A stretch of 64,000 nt of DNA from Winogradskyella haliclonae. Its GTDB lineage: Bacteria; Bacteroidota; Bacteroidia; Flavobacteriales; Flavobacteriaceae. The notes beneath the pieces are model-generated. The model was not told the DNA's origin and searched no databases. It saw only the letters and a list, made by a program, of their open reading frames with translations. Made by a program: the position numbers and the translations under genes. Positions 53,711 through 64,000 of this stretch are shown here, one piece after another. Where the stretch lies: positions 496,001 through 560,000 of the forward strand of contig NZ_BMDQ01000001.1 in assembly GCF_014635865.1 (NCBI RefSeq), written 5' to 3'. Position 1 is the stretch's first letter. Every line of letters starts with the position of its first letter.

Positions 53711-54981
53711 CCGATATCATTTTCATCTTCTATCGCTATATCTTTTGTTAGATCTAACTCTCGAAGCGGTTTATTGCTAAAATTCATTACTGCCACAACA
53801 ATCAATGTCACTGTACCACCGAGCATTACTGCTAAAGGGGCGCCAAAAATCCTTGCTGCGATTCCACTTTCTAAAGCGCCTAACTCATTTGATGAGCCTA
53901 CAAACATTGAGTTTACAGCACCTACTCTACCTCTCATTTCATCTGGTGTTTTAAGTTGCAATATTGTTTGACGGACAACCATAGAAATACCATCAAAGAC
54001 GCCAGAGAAAAACAGCGCTAAAACGCTAAGCCACATTAATTTTGAAGCGCCAAAAATTATCATACAAACACCAAATCCAAAAACGGAAACGAGCAATTTT
54101 TTTCCAGTATTTTTTGTTATTGGGATATAGGTTGTAGCCAGCATAGTAATGATACTTCCTGAAGACAATGCGGCGTTTAATATCCCAAATCCTTTTGGTC
54201 CAGCATCTAGAATATCTTTTGCAAATACAGCAAAAATAGCAACTGCACCGCCAAATAAAACGGCAATCATATCTAATGTTAATGCCCCAAGGATAACCTT
54301 ATCATTAAATACAAACTTAATCCCAGCTTTTAAACTTTCCTTGACAGATTCGTTTGTGGCATTATTCAAAATTGGTTTCTTCTTTATTTGAAAAACCAAT
54401 AACAACGCAACCATCACTAATAAAAATATAATTCCAAGGGTATGGTTAACTCCTATCCAAGCAATCAAAAAACCACCGCATAAAGCGCCAAAGACATTAG
54501 CGCCTTTCCATGTGCTACTACTCCATGTTGCAGCATTAGGATATACTTTCTTGGGGACAAGAAGCGCAATAAGAGAAAAAATGGTTGGGCCAAAAAAAGC
54601 TCGTAATACACCTCCAAAAAAGACTAATCCGTAAATGGAATACAAAATGGTATTTGTTTCCCATGAAGATTCAACAGTTTGTGTGGTTAACCAAAACAAT
54701 CCAAAACTTATTAATGAAAAAAGAGCAATACAAAGCATAAAGAGGTTACGCTTTTCTTTTTTATCAACAATATGACCTGCAAAAGGAGCAAGAAAAAAAG
54801 CTGGTAAAAATTCACAAAGACCAATAATCCCTAAGCTTAATTCGTCATTGGTCATAGAGTACACTTGCCACTCAATAACTACAAACTGCATTGACCAAGC
54901 TAGTACCAGAGCAAAACGCAATACTAAAAATGTGTTGAATTCTCTATATCGAAGCGCTGCGTATGGATCGTTCTTTACCAA
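53707..54981 (-). CDS. MFS transporter
   Basis: It has 424 residues with about 12 membrane segments. The loop GHIVDKKEKRN (about residues 69-79) matches the MFS GxxxDxxGRR-type motif, and a second related loop occurs in the second half (MRGRVGAVNSMF). It resembles EntS/NreB-type exporters with the MFS_3 profile. The substrate is not known. It is downstream of recJ (3-base gap), so possibly co-transcribed. Confidence 0.88.
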   Translation of the reverse strand: MVKNDPYAALRYREFNTFLVLRFALVLAWSMQFVVIEWQVYSMTNDELSLGIIGLCEFLPAFFLAPFAGHIVDKKEKRNLFMLCIALFSLISFGLFWLTTQTVESSWETNTILYSIYGLVFFGGVLRAFFGPTIFSLIALLVPKKVYPNAATWSSSTWKGANVFGALCGGFLIAWIGVNHTLGIIFLLVMVALLLVFQIKKKPILNNATNESVKESLKAGIKFVFNDKVILGALTLDMIAVLFGGAVAIFAVFAKDILDAGPKGFGILNAALSSGSIITMLATTYIPITKNTGKKLLVSVFGFGVCMIIFGASKLMWLSVLALFFSGVFDGISMVVRQTILQLKTPDEMRGRVGAVNSMFVGSSNELGALESGIAARIFGAPLAVMLGGTVTLIVVAVMNFSNKPLRELDLTKDIAIEDENDIG

Positions 54982-54984
54982 ATA

Positions 54985-56676
54985 TTATGCTTTTATATCT
55001 TTTAATTTCAACTGCAGACTTATGTTACCATTCCAATGGTTTTCATCGATAGTATATGCTGCGTTGAACGTTTTTCTGTCTTTAATCAAATCTAATTTAT
55101 GCCCTAGCCCAAAACCAATACATACTATCTTCTCATTGGCACTTTGTGTTGCTGTGAATCGTAAATGCTTATTATCTTCACCAACACACTTTCCCCAACC
55201 GGTATCTCTAATGCCTTGAGTCATAAATACAGGCGTCATATTTCCTGGACCAAAAGGTGCAAATTGTTTTAGAATTCGCCATAGTTTTCCATCAATTTGA
55301 TTCAAGTTAATTTCTAAATCTACCTTGAGTTCTGGCGTTAGCAATTTTGGGTCAATACTTTTCTTTACAACGGCTTCAAACTTTTCTTTAAACGCTTTAT
55401 AATTTTCAGGCAATACTGTTAATCCTGCTGCATATTTATGGCCGCCAAATTGCTCAATATAATCTGAGCAAGCTTCTAGTGCATTATACACATCAAAGCC
55501 TTTTACTGAGCGCGCAGAGGCCGCTAGCTTATCACCACTTTTAGTAAAGACCAATGTCGGTCTATAATACGTTTCGGTTAAACGTGACGCTACAATACCA
55601 ATCACACCTTTGTGCCAATTCTCGTCATAAACAGCTGTTGTAAAACGGTCTATTTCGTTATTTTTTTCAATCTGAATTAAAGCCTCTTCAGTAATTCGCT
55701 TATCGGTTTCTCTACGGTCTGTATTGTATTGGTCAATATCTACAGCATACTCAGCTGCTAGATTAAAATCGGTTTCTGTGAGTAGGCTTACAGCGTGATT
55801 TCCGTGTTTCATTCGGCCAGCAGCATTAATACGTGGTGCTATGATAAAAACGACATCTGTTATGGTTAATTCGTCTTTTTTAACCTCAGCAATAATTGCC
55901 TTCATGCCTGGTCTTGGATTAGTATTAATCACCTGCAGTCCGAAATAAGCTAATACTCTATTTTCGTCTACAATAGGCACAATATCAGCTCCAATCGCAG
56001 TGGCAACCAAGTCCAAATATTCAACTAGATCTTCAGCTTTTTTTCCGTCTTTAGAAGCTAAGGCCGATATTAATTTAAATCCAACGCCACATCCACAAAG
56101 TTCTTTAAATGGATAGTCACAATCCTTACGTTTTGGGTCTAAAACCGCAACAGCATCTGGAATTTTATCTCCAGGTCTATGATGGTCACAGATAATAAAA
56201 TCAATCCCTTTTTCTTTAGCATAAGCCACTTTATCAATAGCTTTAATACCACAATCGAGTGCAATAATTAAAGAGAAGTCATTGTCTTCAGCTAAATCAA
56301 TGCCTTTGTAAGACACGCCATAGCCTTCATCATAGCGATCTGGAATGTATGTCGCAATATGTTCAGTTTTTGTTTTTAAGTAAGAAGACATTAAAGCTAC
56401 CGATGTGGTTCCGTCGACATCATAATCGCCATACACCAAAATATTTTCAGCATTTGCTATAGCTTTTTCAATACGTTCAACAGCCTTATCCATATCCTTC
56501 ATCAAGAATGGATTGTACAAATCATCAAAACTTGGTCTAAAAAAAGTCTTTGCAGTGTCATAACTCTCAACACCGCGTTGCAATAATAATGTCGCTACGA
56601 TTTCATCAACTTTAAGCGACACCATTAATGCCTTAATTTTCTCAGAATCTGGTTTTGGCTTTATGGTCCAACGCAT
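54985..56676 (-). CDS. recJ: Single-stranded-DNA-specific exonuclease RecJ
   Basis: It has 563 residues and degrades single-stranded DNA 5' to 3' in repair. The DHH phosphoesterase motifs are YGDYDVDGTTS, ALDCGIKA, ICDHHRPGD and the later DIV-type Asp. The DHHA1 domain has SARSVKGFDVYNAL and FGGHKYAAG, followed by an OB-fold C-terminal domain. It is 59 bases after ilvA, so it may be read through from the ilv operon or have its own promoter. Confidence 0.95.
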   Translation of the reverse strand: MRWTIKPKPDSEKIKALMVSLKVDEIVATLLLQRGVESYDTAKTFFRPSFDDLYNPFLMKDMDKAVERIEKAIANAENILVYGDYDVDGTTSVALMSSYLKTKTEHIATYIPDRYDEGYGVSYKGIDLAEDNDFSLIIALDCGIKAIDKVAYAKEKGIDFIICDHHRPGDKIPDAVAVLDPKRKDCDYPFKELCGCGVGFKLISALASKDGKKAEDLVEYLDLVATAIGADIVPIVDENRVLAYFGLQVINTNPRPGMKAIIAEVKKDELTITDVVFIIAPRINAAGRMKHGNHAVSLLTETDFNLAAEYAVDIDQYNTDRRETDKRITEEALIQIEKNNEIDRFTTAVYDENWHKGVIGIVASRLTETYYRPTLVFTKSGDKLAASARSVKGFDVYNALEACSDYIEQFGGHKYAAGLTVLPENYKAFKEKFEAVVKKSIDPKLLTPELKVDLEINLNQIDGKLWRILKQFAPFGPGNMTPVFMTQGIRDTGWGKCVGEDNKHLRFTATQSANEKIVCIGFGLGHKLDLIKDRKTFNAAYTIDENHWNGNISLQLKLKDIKA

Positions 56677-56735
56677 CCTGTAAATTTAAACTCTAAAAAA
56701 GATTTATCCTACTTTGTTAAAATAAAACTAGAATA

Positions 56736-58001
56736 CTATACTATAAAATCGAAAATATAGGACTTATTATTAAGATATTCTCCATAAAAGTTATTAGCCT
56801 TCATCTTGGCAATTAAGGGTTCTAGGTCTTGGGATTGTTTTAATTCTATACCTACAACTGCAGACCCTTTTTGGCGATTCGTTTTTTTTGTGTATTCAAA
56901 GTGTGTAATGTCATCTGAAGGCCCTAATATTTCCGCAACAAATTCTCTTAAAGCACCTGCGCGTTGTGGGAACTTAACGATAAAATAGTGCTTTAAATTA
57001 CTATACATTAAGGCACGTTCTTTAATCTCAGCGGTTCTAGATATATCATTATTACTTCCGCTGATAATACAAACTACATTTTTTCCTTCAATGCTTTCCG
57101 TGTAATGACTTAAGCCAGTAAGACTCATTGCTCCAGCAGGCTCAACAACTAAGGCTTCTTTATTATATAAATCCAAAATCGTTTGGCAAATATGGCCTTC
57201 GTCTACTAATACAATATCATCAAGATTTTTCTTGCATATTTGGAAATTGAGACCCCCAACGTTCTTTACCGCAGCCCCATCGACAAAATTATTAATGGTT
57301 TCTAATGGAATACTTTCGCCTTTTTTGATAGAATTGTGCATAGCAGGTGCTCCTTTGGGTTCTACGCCAATAATCTTTGTTTGAGGAGACAATGATTTGA
57401 ATACTGAAGACAATCCTGCGGAAAGTCCACCGCCTCCAACAGGTACAAAAACATAGTCTATGAATATTGATGTTTGTTTAAGAATTTCTAGACCGACAGT
57501 AGCTTGTCCTTCAATAATTTTTTTATCATCAAATGGGTTTACAAATACTTGATTATTTTCTTTGCAAAATAGCAAGGCAGCATCTCGAGCTTCATCGTAA
57601 TTATCACCTTCTAAAACAACATCTATATACTCTTCTCCAAAAAATTGCACTTGCTCAATTTTTTGTTTTGGTGTAGTTCTAGGCATAAAAATAATGGCTT
57701 TGATACTTAAGAGTTTACAAGAAAGCGCAACACCTTGCGCATGATTACCTGCACTTGCACAAGTAATGCCAGATTCTTTTTCAGAAGGAGATAAAGATGA
57801 TATTTTATGATATGCTCCTCGAATTTTATATGACCTTACTTGCTGTAGGTCCTCACGCTTAAAAAAAACATTACAATTATACAACTTAGAGTAATACATA
57901 CTTTTTGGAAGTGGTGATTCTAAAACTACACCACTAAGGTTTTCCGCAGCGATTTTGACATCCTCTAATTTTGGATAGTATATTTGTATTACTTCTTTCA
58001 T
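56736..58001 (-). CDS. ilvA: Threonine ammonia-lyase (biosynthetic)
   Basis: This PLP enzyme makes 2-oxobutyrate from threonine, the first step of isoleucine synthesis. It has 421 residues. The PLP lysine is in VRSYKIRGAYHK (about residue 61), the phosphate-binding glycine loop is VPVGGGGLSAGL, and a single ACT-like regulatory domain follows (about 335-421), where isoleucine probably inhibits. It is the last gene of the ilv operon, 18 bases after ilvC. Confidence 0.94.
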   Translation of the reverse strand: MKEVIQIYYPKLEDVKIAAENLSGVVLESPLPKSMYYSKLYNCNVFFKREDLQQVRSYKIRGAYHKISSLSPSEKESGITCASAGNHAQGVALSCKLLSIKAIIFMPRTTPKQKIEQVQFFGEEYIDVVLEGDNYDEARDAALLFCKENNQVFVNPFDDKKIIEGQATVGLEILKQTSIFIDYVFVPVGGGGLSAGLSSVFKSLSPQTKIIGVEPKGAPAMHNSIKKGESIPLETINNFVDGAAVKNVGGLNFQICKKNLDDIVLVDEGHICQTILDLYNKEALVVEPAGAMSLTGLSHYTESIEGKNVVCIISGSNNDISRTAEIKERALMYSNLKHYFIVKFPQRAGALREFVAEILGPSDDITHFEYTKKTNRQKGSAVVGIELKQSQDLEPLIAKMKANNFYGEYLNNKSYIFDFIV

Positions 58002-58019
58002 GTTAAAAGTTATTTTAAA

Positions 58020-59513
58020 CTAAAATTGCCCCCCTTTTTTTGCTTTTTTTATGGTTTTCATGGCTGTCATTGCAGCTCTTAATCGTTTACCGACTGCTTC
58101 GATAGGATGATTTCTAATAGCATTGTTTACATTAATAAGTTCTAAATTATCTACACTATTAGAATCGGAATATGGTTTTCCTATAATTGATATATCTACC
58201 GTTTCCATAAAATCTTTGAGTAAAGGTTTACATGCGTGGTCAAATAAATAACAGCCGTATTCAGCTGTGTCAGAAATTATACGGTTCATTTCAAAGAGTT
58301 TTCTTCTTGCAATAGTATTAGCAATCAATGGTAATTCGTGCAAAGATTCGTAATATGCAGAATCTTCTATAATCCCTACACTTACCATAGTTTCGAAAGC
58401 TAACTCAACGCCAGATTTTACAAATGCTACAAGCAATACACCGTTATCAAAATACTCTTGTTCTGATATATGGCTTGATGTTAATGCTGTTTTTTCAAAA
58501 GCCGTTTCACCTGTTTCTGCTCTCCACCCCAGAAGATTTTTGTCTTCATTTGCCCAATCTTCCATCATGGTTTTGGAAAAATGCCCTGAGATGATATCCT
58601 CCATGTGCTTTTCAAATAAAGGTCTCATTATTCCCTTAAGTTCTTCGGAAAGCTGAAAAGCTTTAATTTTTGAAGGATTGGAAAGTCTATCCATCATATT
58701 AGTTATACCACCATGTTTTAATGCTTCTGTAATAGTTTCCCAACCAAACTGAATTAATTTAGCGGCATACTTGGGTTCTACACCTTGTTCTACCATCTTA
58801 TCAAAAGATAAAATAGCACCTGTTTGAAGCAACCCGCAAAGAATAGTTTGCTCTCCCATCAAATCAGACTTTACTTCCGCAACAAAAGAAGATTCTAAAA
58901 CTCCTGCACGATGTCCTCCTGTTGCAACAGCGTATGCTTTTGCTTGTACCCAACCTTTGTTTTCTGGGTCATTTTCGGGATGTACTGCAATTAGTGTTGG
59001 TACACCAAAACCTCTTTTATACTCTTCTCTCACCTCAGTTCCTGGGCACTTAGGAGCAACCATAATTACTGTAAGGTCTTTGCGAATCTGAGTGCCTTCT
59101 TCAACAATATTGAAACCATGAGAATAACTCAAAGTCGCTCCTTTTTTCATTAAAGGCATTATTGTTTTTACAACATTGGTGTGTTGCTTATCAGGTGTTA
59201 GATTGAGCACCAAATCGGCAGAAGGAATTAAATCTTCAAAAGTCCCAACAACAAAATCGTTTGAAGTGGCACTTTTGTAAGACGCTCTTTTCTCCTCAAT
59301 AGCTTTTTGGCGTAGCGCATAGCTAATATCCAACCCAGAATCTCTCATATTTAAACCCTGATTTAGGCCTTGTGATCCACAACCAACGATTACAATTTTT
59401 TTGCCTTTTAAAGCATTTACACCATTTTCAAACTCTGAGCTATTCATAAATCGGCATTTCCCTAACTCTTTGAGTTTTATTCTTAATGGTAATGTGTTGA
59501 AATAATTTGACAT
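58020..59513 (-). CDS. ilvC: Ketol-acid reductoisomerase (class II)
   Basis: It converts acetolactate to dihydroxyisovalerate with NADPH and Mg2+. The 497 residues identify the long class II form. The NADPH loop is [16 protein letters not shown] (about residues 39-54), and the knotted C-terminal domain is duplicated. The metal Asp/Glu are in the [13 protein letters not shown] block. It is 10 bases after ilvN. Confidence 0.96.
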   Translation of the reverse strand: MSNYFNTLPLRIKLKELGKCRFMNSSEFENGVNALKGKKIVIVGCGSQGLNQGLNMRDSGLDISYALRQKAIEEKRASYKSATSNDFVVGTFEDLIPSADLVLNLTPDKQHTNVVKTIMPLMKKGATLSYSHGFNIVEEGTQIRKDLTVIMVAPKCPGTEVREEYKRGFGVPTLIAVHPENDPENKGWVQAKAYAVATGGHRAGVLESSFVAEVKSDLMGEQTILCGLLQTGAILSFDKMVEQGVEPKYAAKLIQFGWETITEALKHGGITNMMDRLSNPSKIKAFQLSEELKGIMRPLFEKHMEDIISGHFSKTMMEDWANEDKNLLGWRAETGETAFEKTALTSSHISEQEYFDNGVLLVAFVKSGVELAFETMVSVGIIEDSAYYESLHELPLIANTIARRKLFEMNRIISDTAEYGCYLFDHACKPLLKDFMETVDISIIGKPYSDSNSVDNLELINVNNAIRNHPIEAVGKRLRAAMTAMKTIKKAKKGGQF

Positions 59514-59523
59514 GTTTTTAGGT

Positions 59524-60057
59524 TTAATGTTCTTGGAATTCGTTCAATAAAGTTGAAATATCCATCTCTTCTTTAGAGACTGCGATTCTACCGGAGCGCG
59601 TAAACTGCATAATACCAAAAAGGCTTAACTCTCGATGGAGTAAATCAATCTCATTTCGTCTACCCGATTTTTCAATAACGAAAAATTTCTTGTTTACAGT
59701 AACTATAACAGCATTACTGTCTTTGATTATATTTTGAATTTGACGCTCATCAAAAAGCAAATCTGATTTCATTTTGAATATGCACGACTCTTGATATATG
59801 ATTTCGTCTTCTGTATGATAATAGGCTTTAATAACCTCTACTTGCTTTTCTATTTGTCCAATAATTTTCTTCATCAAATCTTCTTTTAAAACCACTAAAA
59901 TGGTCCATTTAGATACGTTTTCAATCTCAGAAACGGAAGAATTAATAGACTCTATATTAATATGTCGTCTTTGAAAAATTGCAGAGATTCTGTTTAATAG
60001 TCCTACGTTATTTTCGGTATAAATACTTACTGTAAAAAGCTTTGTTTCTTTTTCCAT
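59524..60057 (-). CDS. ilvN: Acetolactate synthase small (regulatory) subunit
   Basis: It has 177 residues. The N-terminal ACT domain (about 5-80; [21 protein letters not shown]) binds valine for feedback control; a second ACT-like domain follows. It activates and regulates IlvB. It lies 2 bases after ilvB. The family is also named IlvH. Confidence 0.94.
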   Translation of the reverse strand: MEKETKLFTVSIYTENNVGLLNRISAIFQRRHINIESINSSVSEIENVSKWTILVVLKEDLMKKIIGQIEKQVEVIKAYYHTEDEIIYQESCIFKMKSDLLFDERQIQNIIKDSNAVIVTVNKKFFVIEKSGRRNEIDLLHRELSLFGIMQFTRSGRIAVSKEEMDISTLLNEFQEH

Positions 60058-60059
60058 AA

Positions 60060-61790
60060 TTATTCTAATCTTATTTCAGATACGCTAGCTCCCGTTGGTA
60101 TCATGGGGAAAACATTATCTTCTTTCTCAACACATACTTCTAAAAAATAAGGACCTTCAAAATCTATCATTTGTTTTACAGCTTCTTTTAAATATTCTCG
60201 TTTTGTTACTTTTTGAGCTTCTATATGATAACCTTGGGCAATGGTTACAAAGTCTGGGTTAGTCATTTCTGTAGAAGCATATCGTTTATCAAAAAAGAGC
60301 TGCTGCCACTGACGTACCATTCCTAAAAACTTGTTATTAAGCACTACAATTTTTACTGATACTCGCTGTTGAAAAATAGTGCCCAGTTCTTGAATGGTCA
60401 TTTGATAGCCTCCATCTCCAATAATGGCAACAACTTCACGATGAGGCTCAGCCATTTTAGCACCTATTGCTGCTGGCAATGCGAAACCCATGGTTCCTAA
60501 TCCTCCAGATGTAATGTTACTTTTTGTTCTATTAAATTCTGCATAACGGCATGCTATCATTTGATGTTGACCAACATCGCTAACGATTGCAGCATCCCCT
60601 TTGGTTTGCTGATTAATCTCTTTTATAACTTCACCCATGGTCAATCCTTCTTTAGTAGGATTTACATCGTTCTGAATGACTTTATTAAATTCTATTTGAT
60701 ACAAGTCTTTGAATTTTTGAAGCCAGTCCTTGTGAGAGTTTTTATTCAATAATGGGAGTAAAGCTTTAAGGCTTTTCTTGGCATTCCCTAGAACAGCAAT
60801 ATCAGCTTTTACATTTTTGTTGATTTCTGCTAAGTCAATTTCAAAATGAATAACTCTTGCTTGCTTTGCGTATCTAGATAAATCGCCAGTAACTCGGTCA
60901 TCAAAACGCATACCTATGGCAATTAATACGTCACACTCATTTGTTAAAAAATTTGGAGCATAATTACCATGCATGCCTACCATTCCTACATTTAATGGGT
61001 GTGATGTCGGAATGGCTGAAGCTCCCAAAATTGTCCATGCTGAAGGTAAATTAGCTTTTTCTATTACAGCCTTAAATTCAGCTTCAGCTTCTCCTAAAAT
61101 TACCCCTTGCCCCCAAACAACTAGAGGCTTTTTTGCCTTATTAATTAAATTTGCTGCTGCTTCAATGGATGAAAAGTTGAGCTTAGGAACAGGTTTATAA
61201 CTACGAACACCTTTACATTTTTTATACTTAAAATCAAACACTTCAAACTGAGCATCTTTAGTAATATCTATTAAAACTGGCCCAGGTCGACCGCTTTTAG
61301 CAATATAAAATGCTTTTGCAAATACCTCAGGAATCTCTGAGGCCTTAGTAATTTGATGATTCCATTTGGTGACAGGAGTAGATATTCCTACAATATCCGT
61401 TTCTTGAAACGCATCGCTACCTAGTAAATGTGAACCAACTTGACCCGTAATACAAACCATTGGTGTAGAGTCTATTTGTGCATCAGCAATACCTGTAATT
61501 AAATTTGTTGCTCCAGGACCAGATGTTGCTATGGCCACACCGACTTTTCCTGAGATGCGCGCATAACCTTGAGCTGCATGTGTTGCACCTTGTTCGTGAC
61601 GTGTTAAAACATGATGGATTTGACCTTGATACTTATATAACTCATCGTAAACGGGCATAATTGCACCTCCTGGGTAACCATAGAGAATATCTACACCTTC
61701 GGCTAAAAGACACCTTATAATAGCCTCACTTCCGCTTATGTGAAGTGTTTTCTGTGTTTCATGTTTCTGTAGCGTTTGTAGTTCTTTCAT
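60060..61790 (-). CDS. ilvB: Acetolactate synthase large (catalytic) subunit
   Basis: This thiamine-diphosphate enzyme condenses pyruvate with pyruvate or 2-oxobutyrate. It has 576 residues. The N-terminal GYPGGAIMPVYDEL and RHEQGATHAAQGYAR include the catalytic Glu, GPGATNLITGIADA follows, and the ThDP-binding block is GDGGYQMTIQEL. It also binds FAD. It is 11 bases after ilvD. Confidence 0.97.
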   Translation of the reverse strand: MKELQTLQKHETQKTLHISGSEAIIRCLLAEGVDILYGYPGGAIMPVYDELYKYQGQIHHVLTRHEQGATHAAQGYARISGKVGVAIATSGPGATNLITGIADAQIDSTPMVCITGQVGSHLLGSDAFQETDIVGISTPVTKWNHQITKASEIPEVFAKAFYIAKSGRPGPVLIDITKDAQFEVFDFKYKKCKGVRSYKPVPKLNFSSIEAAANLINKAKKPLVVWGQGVILGEAEAEFKAVIEKANLPSAWTILGASAIPTSHPLNVGMVGMHGNYAPNFLTNECDVLIAIGMRFDDRVTGDLSRYAKQARVIHFEIDLAEINKNVKADIAVLGNAKKSLKALLPLLNKNSHKDWLQKFKDLYQIEFNKVIQNDVNPTKEGLTMGEVIKEINQQTKGDAAIVSDVGQHQMIACRYAEFNRTKSNITSGGLGTMGFALPAAIGAKMAEPHREVVAIIGDGGYQMTIQELGTIFQQRVSVKIVVLNNKFLGMVRQWQQLFFDKRYASTEMTNPDFVTIAQGYHIEAQKVTKREYLKEAVKQMIDFEGPYFLEVCVEKEDNVFPMIPTGASVSEIRLE

Positions 61791-61801
61791 AAGATACTTT
61801 T

Positions 61802-63481
61802 TTAAAACTCATCTGTTACACAACCTTTAGATGCAGACGAAACAGTTTTTGCATATTTATACAAAACACCTCGTTCAAATTTGAGATGTGGTGCTTTCCA
61901 ATGTTTTCTTCTATATTGAAGCTCTTCTTCAGAAATTTCAATATTTATAGAATTGGTTTCTGCATCAATAACTATGATATCTCCATCTTTTACTAATGCT
62001 ATATTTCCTCCTTCTTGTGCCTCAGGAGTTATATGGCCAACCACGAAACCATGGGTGCCTCCAGAAAAACGACCATCTGTAATTAGTGCTACATCTTTGC
62101 CTAGACCAGCTCCCATAATTGCTGCAGTTGGTTTAAGCATCTCAGGCATTCCTGGACCACCTTTTGGTCCTTCATATCTAATAACCAATACATCTCCTTT
62201 TTCTACTTTTCCGTCTCTGATACCATTATTTGCAGCATATTCGCCTTCAAAAACTTTAGCTCTTCCTTTAAAACTTAAGCCTTCCTTTCCTGTGATTTTA
62301 GCAACACTTCCTTCTCGTGCTAAATTGCCATAAAGCATTCTTAGATGTCCTGATTTTTTGATGGGCTTTTCTATAGGCTTAATCACATCTTGACCTTCGG
62401 CTAAATCTTCAACATCCAATAAATTTTCTGCAATGGTTTTTCCGGTTACCGTTAAACAATTACCATGAATCAGTCCTTTTTTTAATAGATATTTTAAAAC
62501 AGCAGGAATGCCTCCTACAGCATGCACATCTTCCATGAGGTATTTTCCACTAGGCTTTAAATCTGCTAGAAATGGTGTACTATCACTTATATTTTGAAAA
62601 TCTTTTAATGTGAATTCTATTTGTGCAGCTCTGGCTATGGCCAAGAAATGTAACACTGCATTAGTTGAACCGCCCAGAATTGTTACTAATCTAATGGCAT
62701 TTTCTAACGACTTTCTTGTGATAATGTCTGAAGGTTTAATATCTTTTTCTAACAATACTCTTAATGCTTCTCCAGCTGCTACAGATTCTTGTTTTTTCTC
62801 ATCACTTAGAGCTGGGTTAGATGAATTAAATGGCAAAGCCATTCCTAAAGCTTCAATTGCTGAAGCCATTGTATTTGCTGTATACATCCCACCACAAGCA
62901 CCGGCTCCTGGACATGCTTTTTCAACAATACTTTGGTATTCAGTTTCAGGCATTGTACCCGCAACTTTGCTCCCCCAGGCTTCGAAAGCAGAAACCACAT
63001 CTAATTTTTTTCCATTATGACAACCTGAATCAATAGTCCCGCCATATACTAAAATAGATGGCCTATTTAATCGAATCATAGCCATTAAGGCTCCAGGCAT
63101 GTTTTTATCGCACCCAACAACGGTTACCAAGCCATCGTAACTCATGGCTTGTACAACGGTTTCCATAGAATCAGCAATAATATCTCTTGAGGGTAAAGAA
63201 TAACGCATACCAGGAGTTCCCATAGAAACTCCATCACTTACGCCAATAGTGTTAAAAATTAACCCTACAGTGTCTGTGCTTTGAACACCCTTTTTAACCA
63301 GTTTAGCTAAATCGTTAAGATGCATATTACACGGGTTTCCTTCGTAGCCTGTACTTGCTATACCCACAATAGGTTTTTCAAAATCTTCTTTTATTAAACC
63401 AATAGCATGCAACATAGCTTGAGCTGCTGGTTGAGTATCATCTTGGGTAACAACCTTACTATATTTGTTTAAGTTTTTCAT
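61802..63481 (-). CDS. ilvD: Dihydroxy-acid dehydratase
   Basis: This iron-sulfur dehydratase makes 2-oxo acids in the valine/isoleucine pathway. It has 559 residues. Cluster-ligand Cys residues are visible in [21 protein letters not shown] and [30 protein letters not shown] is the C-terminal signature. It depends on the cluster-assembly genes at the other end of this window. It is 4 bases after ilvE. Confidence 0.97.
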   Translation of the reverse strand: MKNLNKYSKVVTQDDTQPAAQAMLHAIGLIKEDFEKPIVGIASTGYEGNPCNMHLNDLAKLVKKGVQSTDTVGLIFNTIGVSDGVSMGTPGMRYSLPSRDIIADSMETVVQAMSYDGLVTVVGCDKNMPGALMAMIRLNRPSILVYGGTIDSGCHNGKKLDVVSAFEAWGSKVAGTMPETEYQSIVEKACPGAGACGGMYTANTMASAIEALGMALPFNSSNPALSDEKKQESVAAGEALRVLLEKDIKPSDIITRKSLENAIRLVTILGGSTNAVLHFLAIARAAQIEFTLKDFQNISDSTPFLADLKPSGKYLMEDVHAVGGIPAVLKYLLKKGLIHGNCLTVTGKTIAENLLDVEDLAEGQDVIKPIEKPIKKSGHLRMLYGNLAREGSVAKITGKEGLSFKGRAKVFEGEYAANNGIRDGKVEKGDVLVIRYEGPKGGPGMPEMLKPTAAIMGAGLGKDVALITDGRFSGGTHGFVVGHITPEAQEGGNIALVKDGDIIVIDAETNSINIEISEEELQYRRKHWKAPHLKFERGVLYKYAKTVSSASKGCVTDEF

Positions 63482-63485
63482 TACG

Positions 63486-64000
63486 TTATACTTTTACCAG
63501 CTCTTTTCTTTCGCACAACACCTCTTGTTTATATAAGTGCATTAATTTTTTTCCTAGGGATTTGTTCCAATCTAACGGAAACTGATAGTCGTCTAAAGAT
63601 TTTAGCCCTACAACCTCAGCTGCTGTTCCTGTAAAAAAAGCACTGTCGGCTGTTTTTAATTCTTGAAGTCTAAAGTCTCTTTCCTCGACTTTGATACCCT
63701 CTTCTTTGCATAAATCCACAACTACTTTTCTTGTAATTCCTGGCATGATATGTCCTACTTTAGGTGTTATTAAGATGTTTCCTTTTTGCATAAACACATT
63801 AGCTCCTGAGGATTCTGCCACATTCTCATTCATATCTAATAACAAGGCCTCATCGTATCCTGCTTTTTTTGCTTCGTTTGCAGATAAAATAGAATTGATA
63901 TAATGACCTGTAACTTTAGCATCTACATAACAGGATTTAGGATTTGGTCTTTGAAATTTTGATGTTTTAACACGTAATAATTTATCACCCATATACTTAC
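63486..64000 (-). CDS. ilvE: Branched-chain amino acid aminotransferase, 5' part outside window
   Basis: The C-terminal 171 codons are visible; the frame stays open to the window end, with KYM before GDKLLRVKT, so an internal Met at 63992 is not the start. PLP-fold landmarks of class IV aminotransferases are present: [19 protein letters not shown] and [19 protein letters not shown], with [11 protein letters not shown] near the end. The PLP lysine lies within the visible part or just before it ([13 protein letters not shown] region). It makes valine, leucine and isoleucine from the oxo acids and leads the ilvE-D-B-N-C-A operon, whose promoter is outside the window. Confidence 0.93.
   Translation of the reverse strand, partial: KYMGDKLLRVKTSKFQRPNPKSCYVDAKVTGHYINSILSANEAKKAGYDEALLLDMNENVAESSGANVFMQKGNILITPKVGHIMPGITRKVVVDLCKEEGIKVEERDFRLQELKTADSAFFTGTAAEVVGLKSLDDYQFPLDWNKSLGKKLMHLYKQEVLCERKELVKV

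Noticed and set aside
62610-63036. Plus-strand reading frames inside ilvD
   Set aside because: They lie opposite a highly conserved full-length enzyme and show no family features.

Overview
The window is chromosomal DNA from a member of the Flavobacteriaceae (Bacteroidota). The evidence is the low GC content, TAnnTTTG-type -7 promoter boxes with few Shine-Dalgarno sequences, a PorP/SprF-family protein, DUF2480, DUF3078 and IPExxxVDY-family proteins, OmpA proteins with thrombospondin type 3 repeats, and a mevalonate-type HMG-CoA synthase. Most of the window is densely packed core genome. I see no prophage, CRISPR array, transposase or plasmid functions.

Layout. 1-8034: the distal part of a SUF iron-sulfur operon (lipoprotein, sufC, sufD, sufS, lipoprotein, sufE, DUF59) running into HMG-CoA synthase, DUF2480 and a DUF3078 outer-membrane protein. 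8079-15327: hflX, a nuclease-family protein, a PorP/SprF protein, a CYTH protein, dinB, small accessory genes and a GNAT pair flanked by inverted repeats. 15477-19775 (minus): acpP-fabF-rnc-IPExxxVDY-pyk. 19959-24828: purN, an RNase H, a START protein, a PfkB kinase and a PurF-like amidotransferase. 24829-25285: two tandem, near-identical candidate small-RNA genes. 25286-37023: superoxide dismutase, an AddA-like helicase-nuclease, kbl, two duplicated ompA genes, an AddB-like nuclease and a hydrolase. 37035-49601 (minus): an exopolysaccharide and nitric-oxide signalling block. 49617-54981: tRNA-Ala, a universal stress protein, GNAT, MATE, a 33-residue membrane protein, queD, lpxH and an MFS transporter. 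54985-64000 (minus): recJ and the isoleucine/valine operon ilvE-D-B-N-C-A, with ilvE cut by the window end.

The most interesting part is 37035-49601. Read in the direction of transcription it holds three units. Unit 1 is a five-gene sensory set: a single-domain response regulator, an H-NOX heme protein, a PAS histidine kinase, an Hpt protein and a LytTR response regulator. Unit 2 is a TolC-like outer-membrane protein overlapping an HlyD-like membrane-fusion protein. Unit 3 is a nucleotide-sugar dehydrogenase, a DUF4114 lipoprotein, a zinc-ribbon protein with receiver-like and degenerate GGDEF-like ends, and a processive GT2 glycosyltransferase. The same motif with a fixed 10-nt internal spacing lies upstream of all three units. 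In units 2 and 3 it sits exactly 49 nt from a -7-like box. The simplest reading is a nitric-oxide-responsive phosphorelay whose LytTR output activates its own genes and a synthase-dependent polysaccharide export machine.

All calls rest on reading the sequence and on knowledge of families; no database search was run. Functions in the 37-49.6 kb block, the small RNAs and the operator are inferences.
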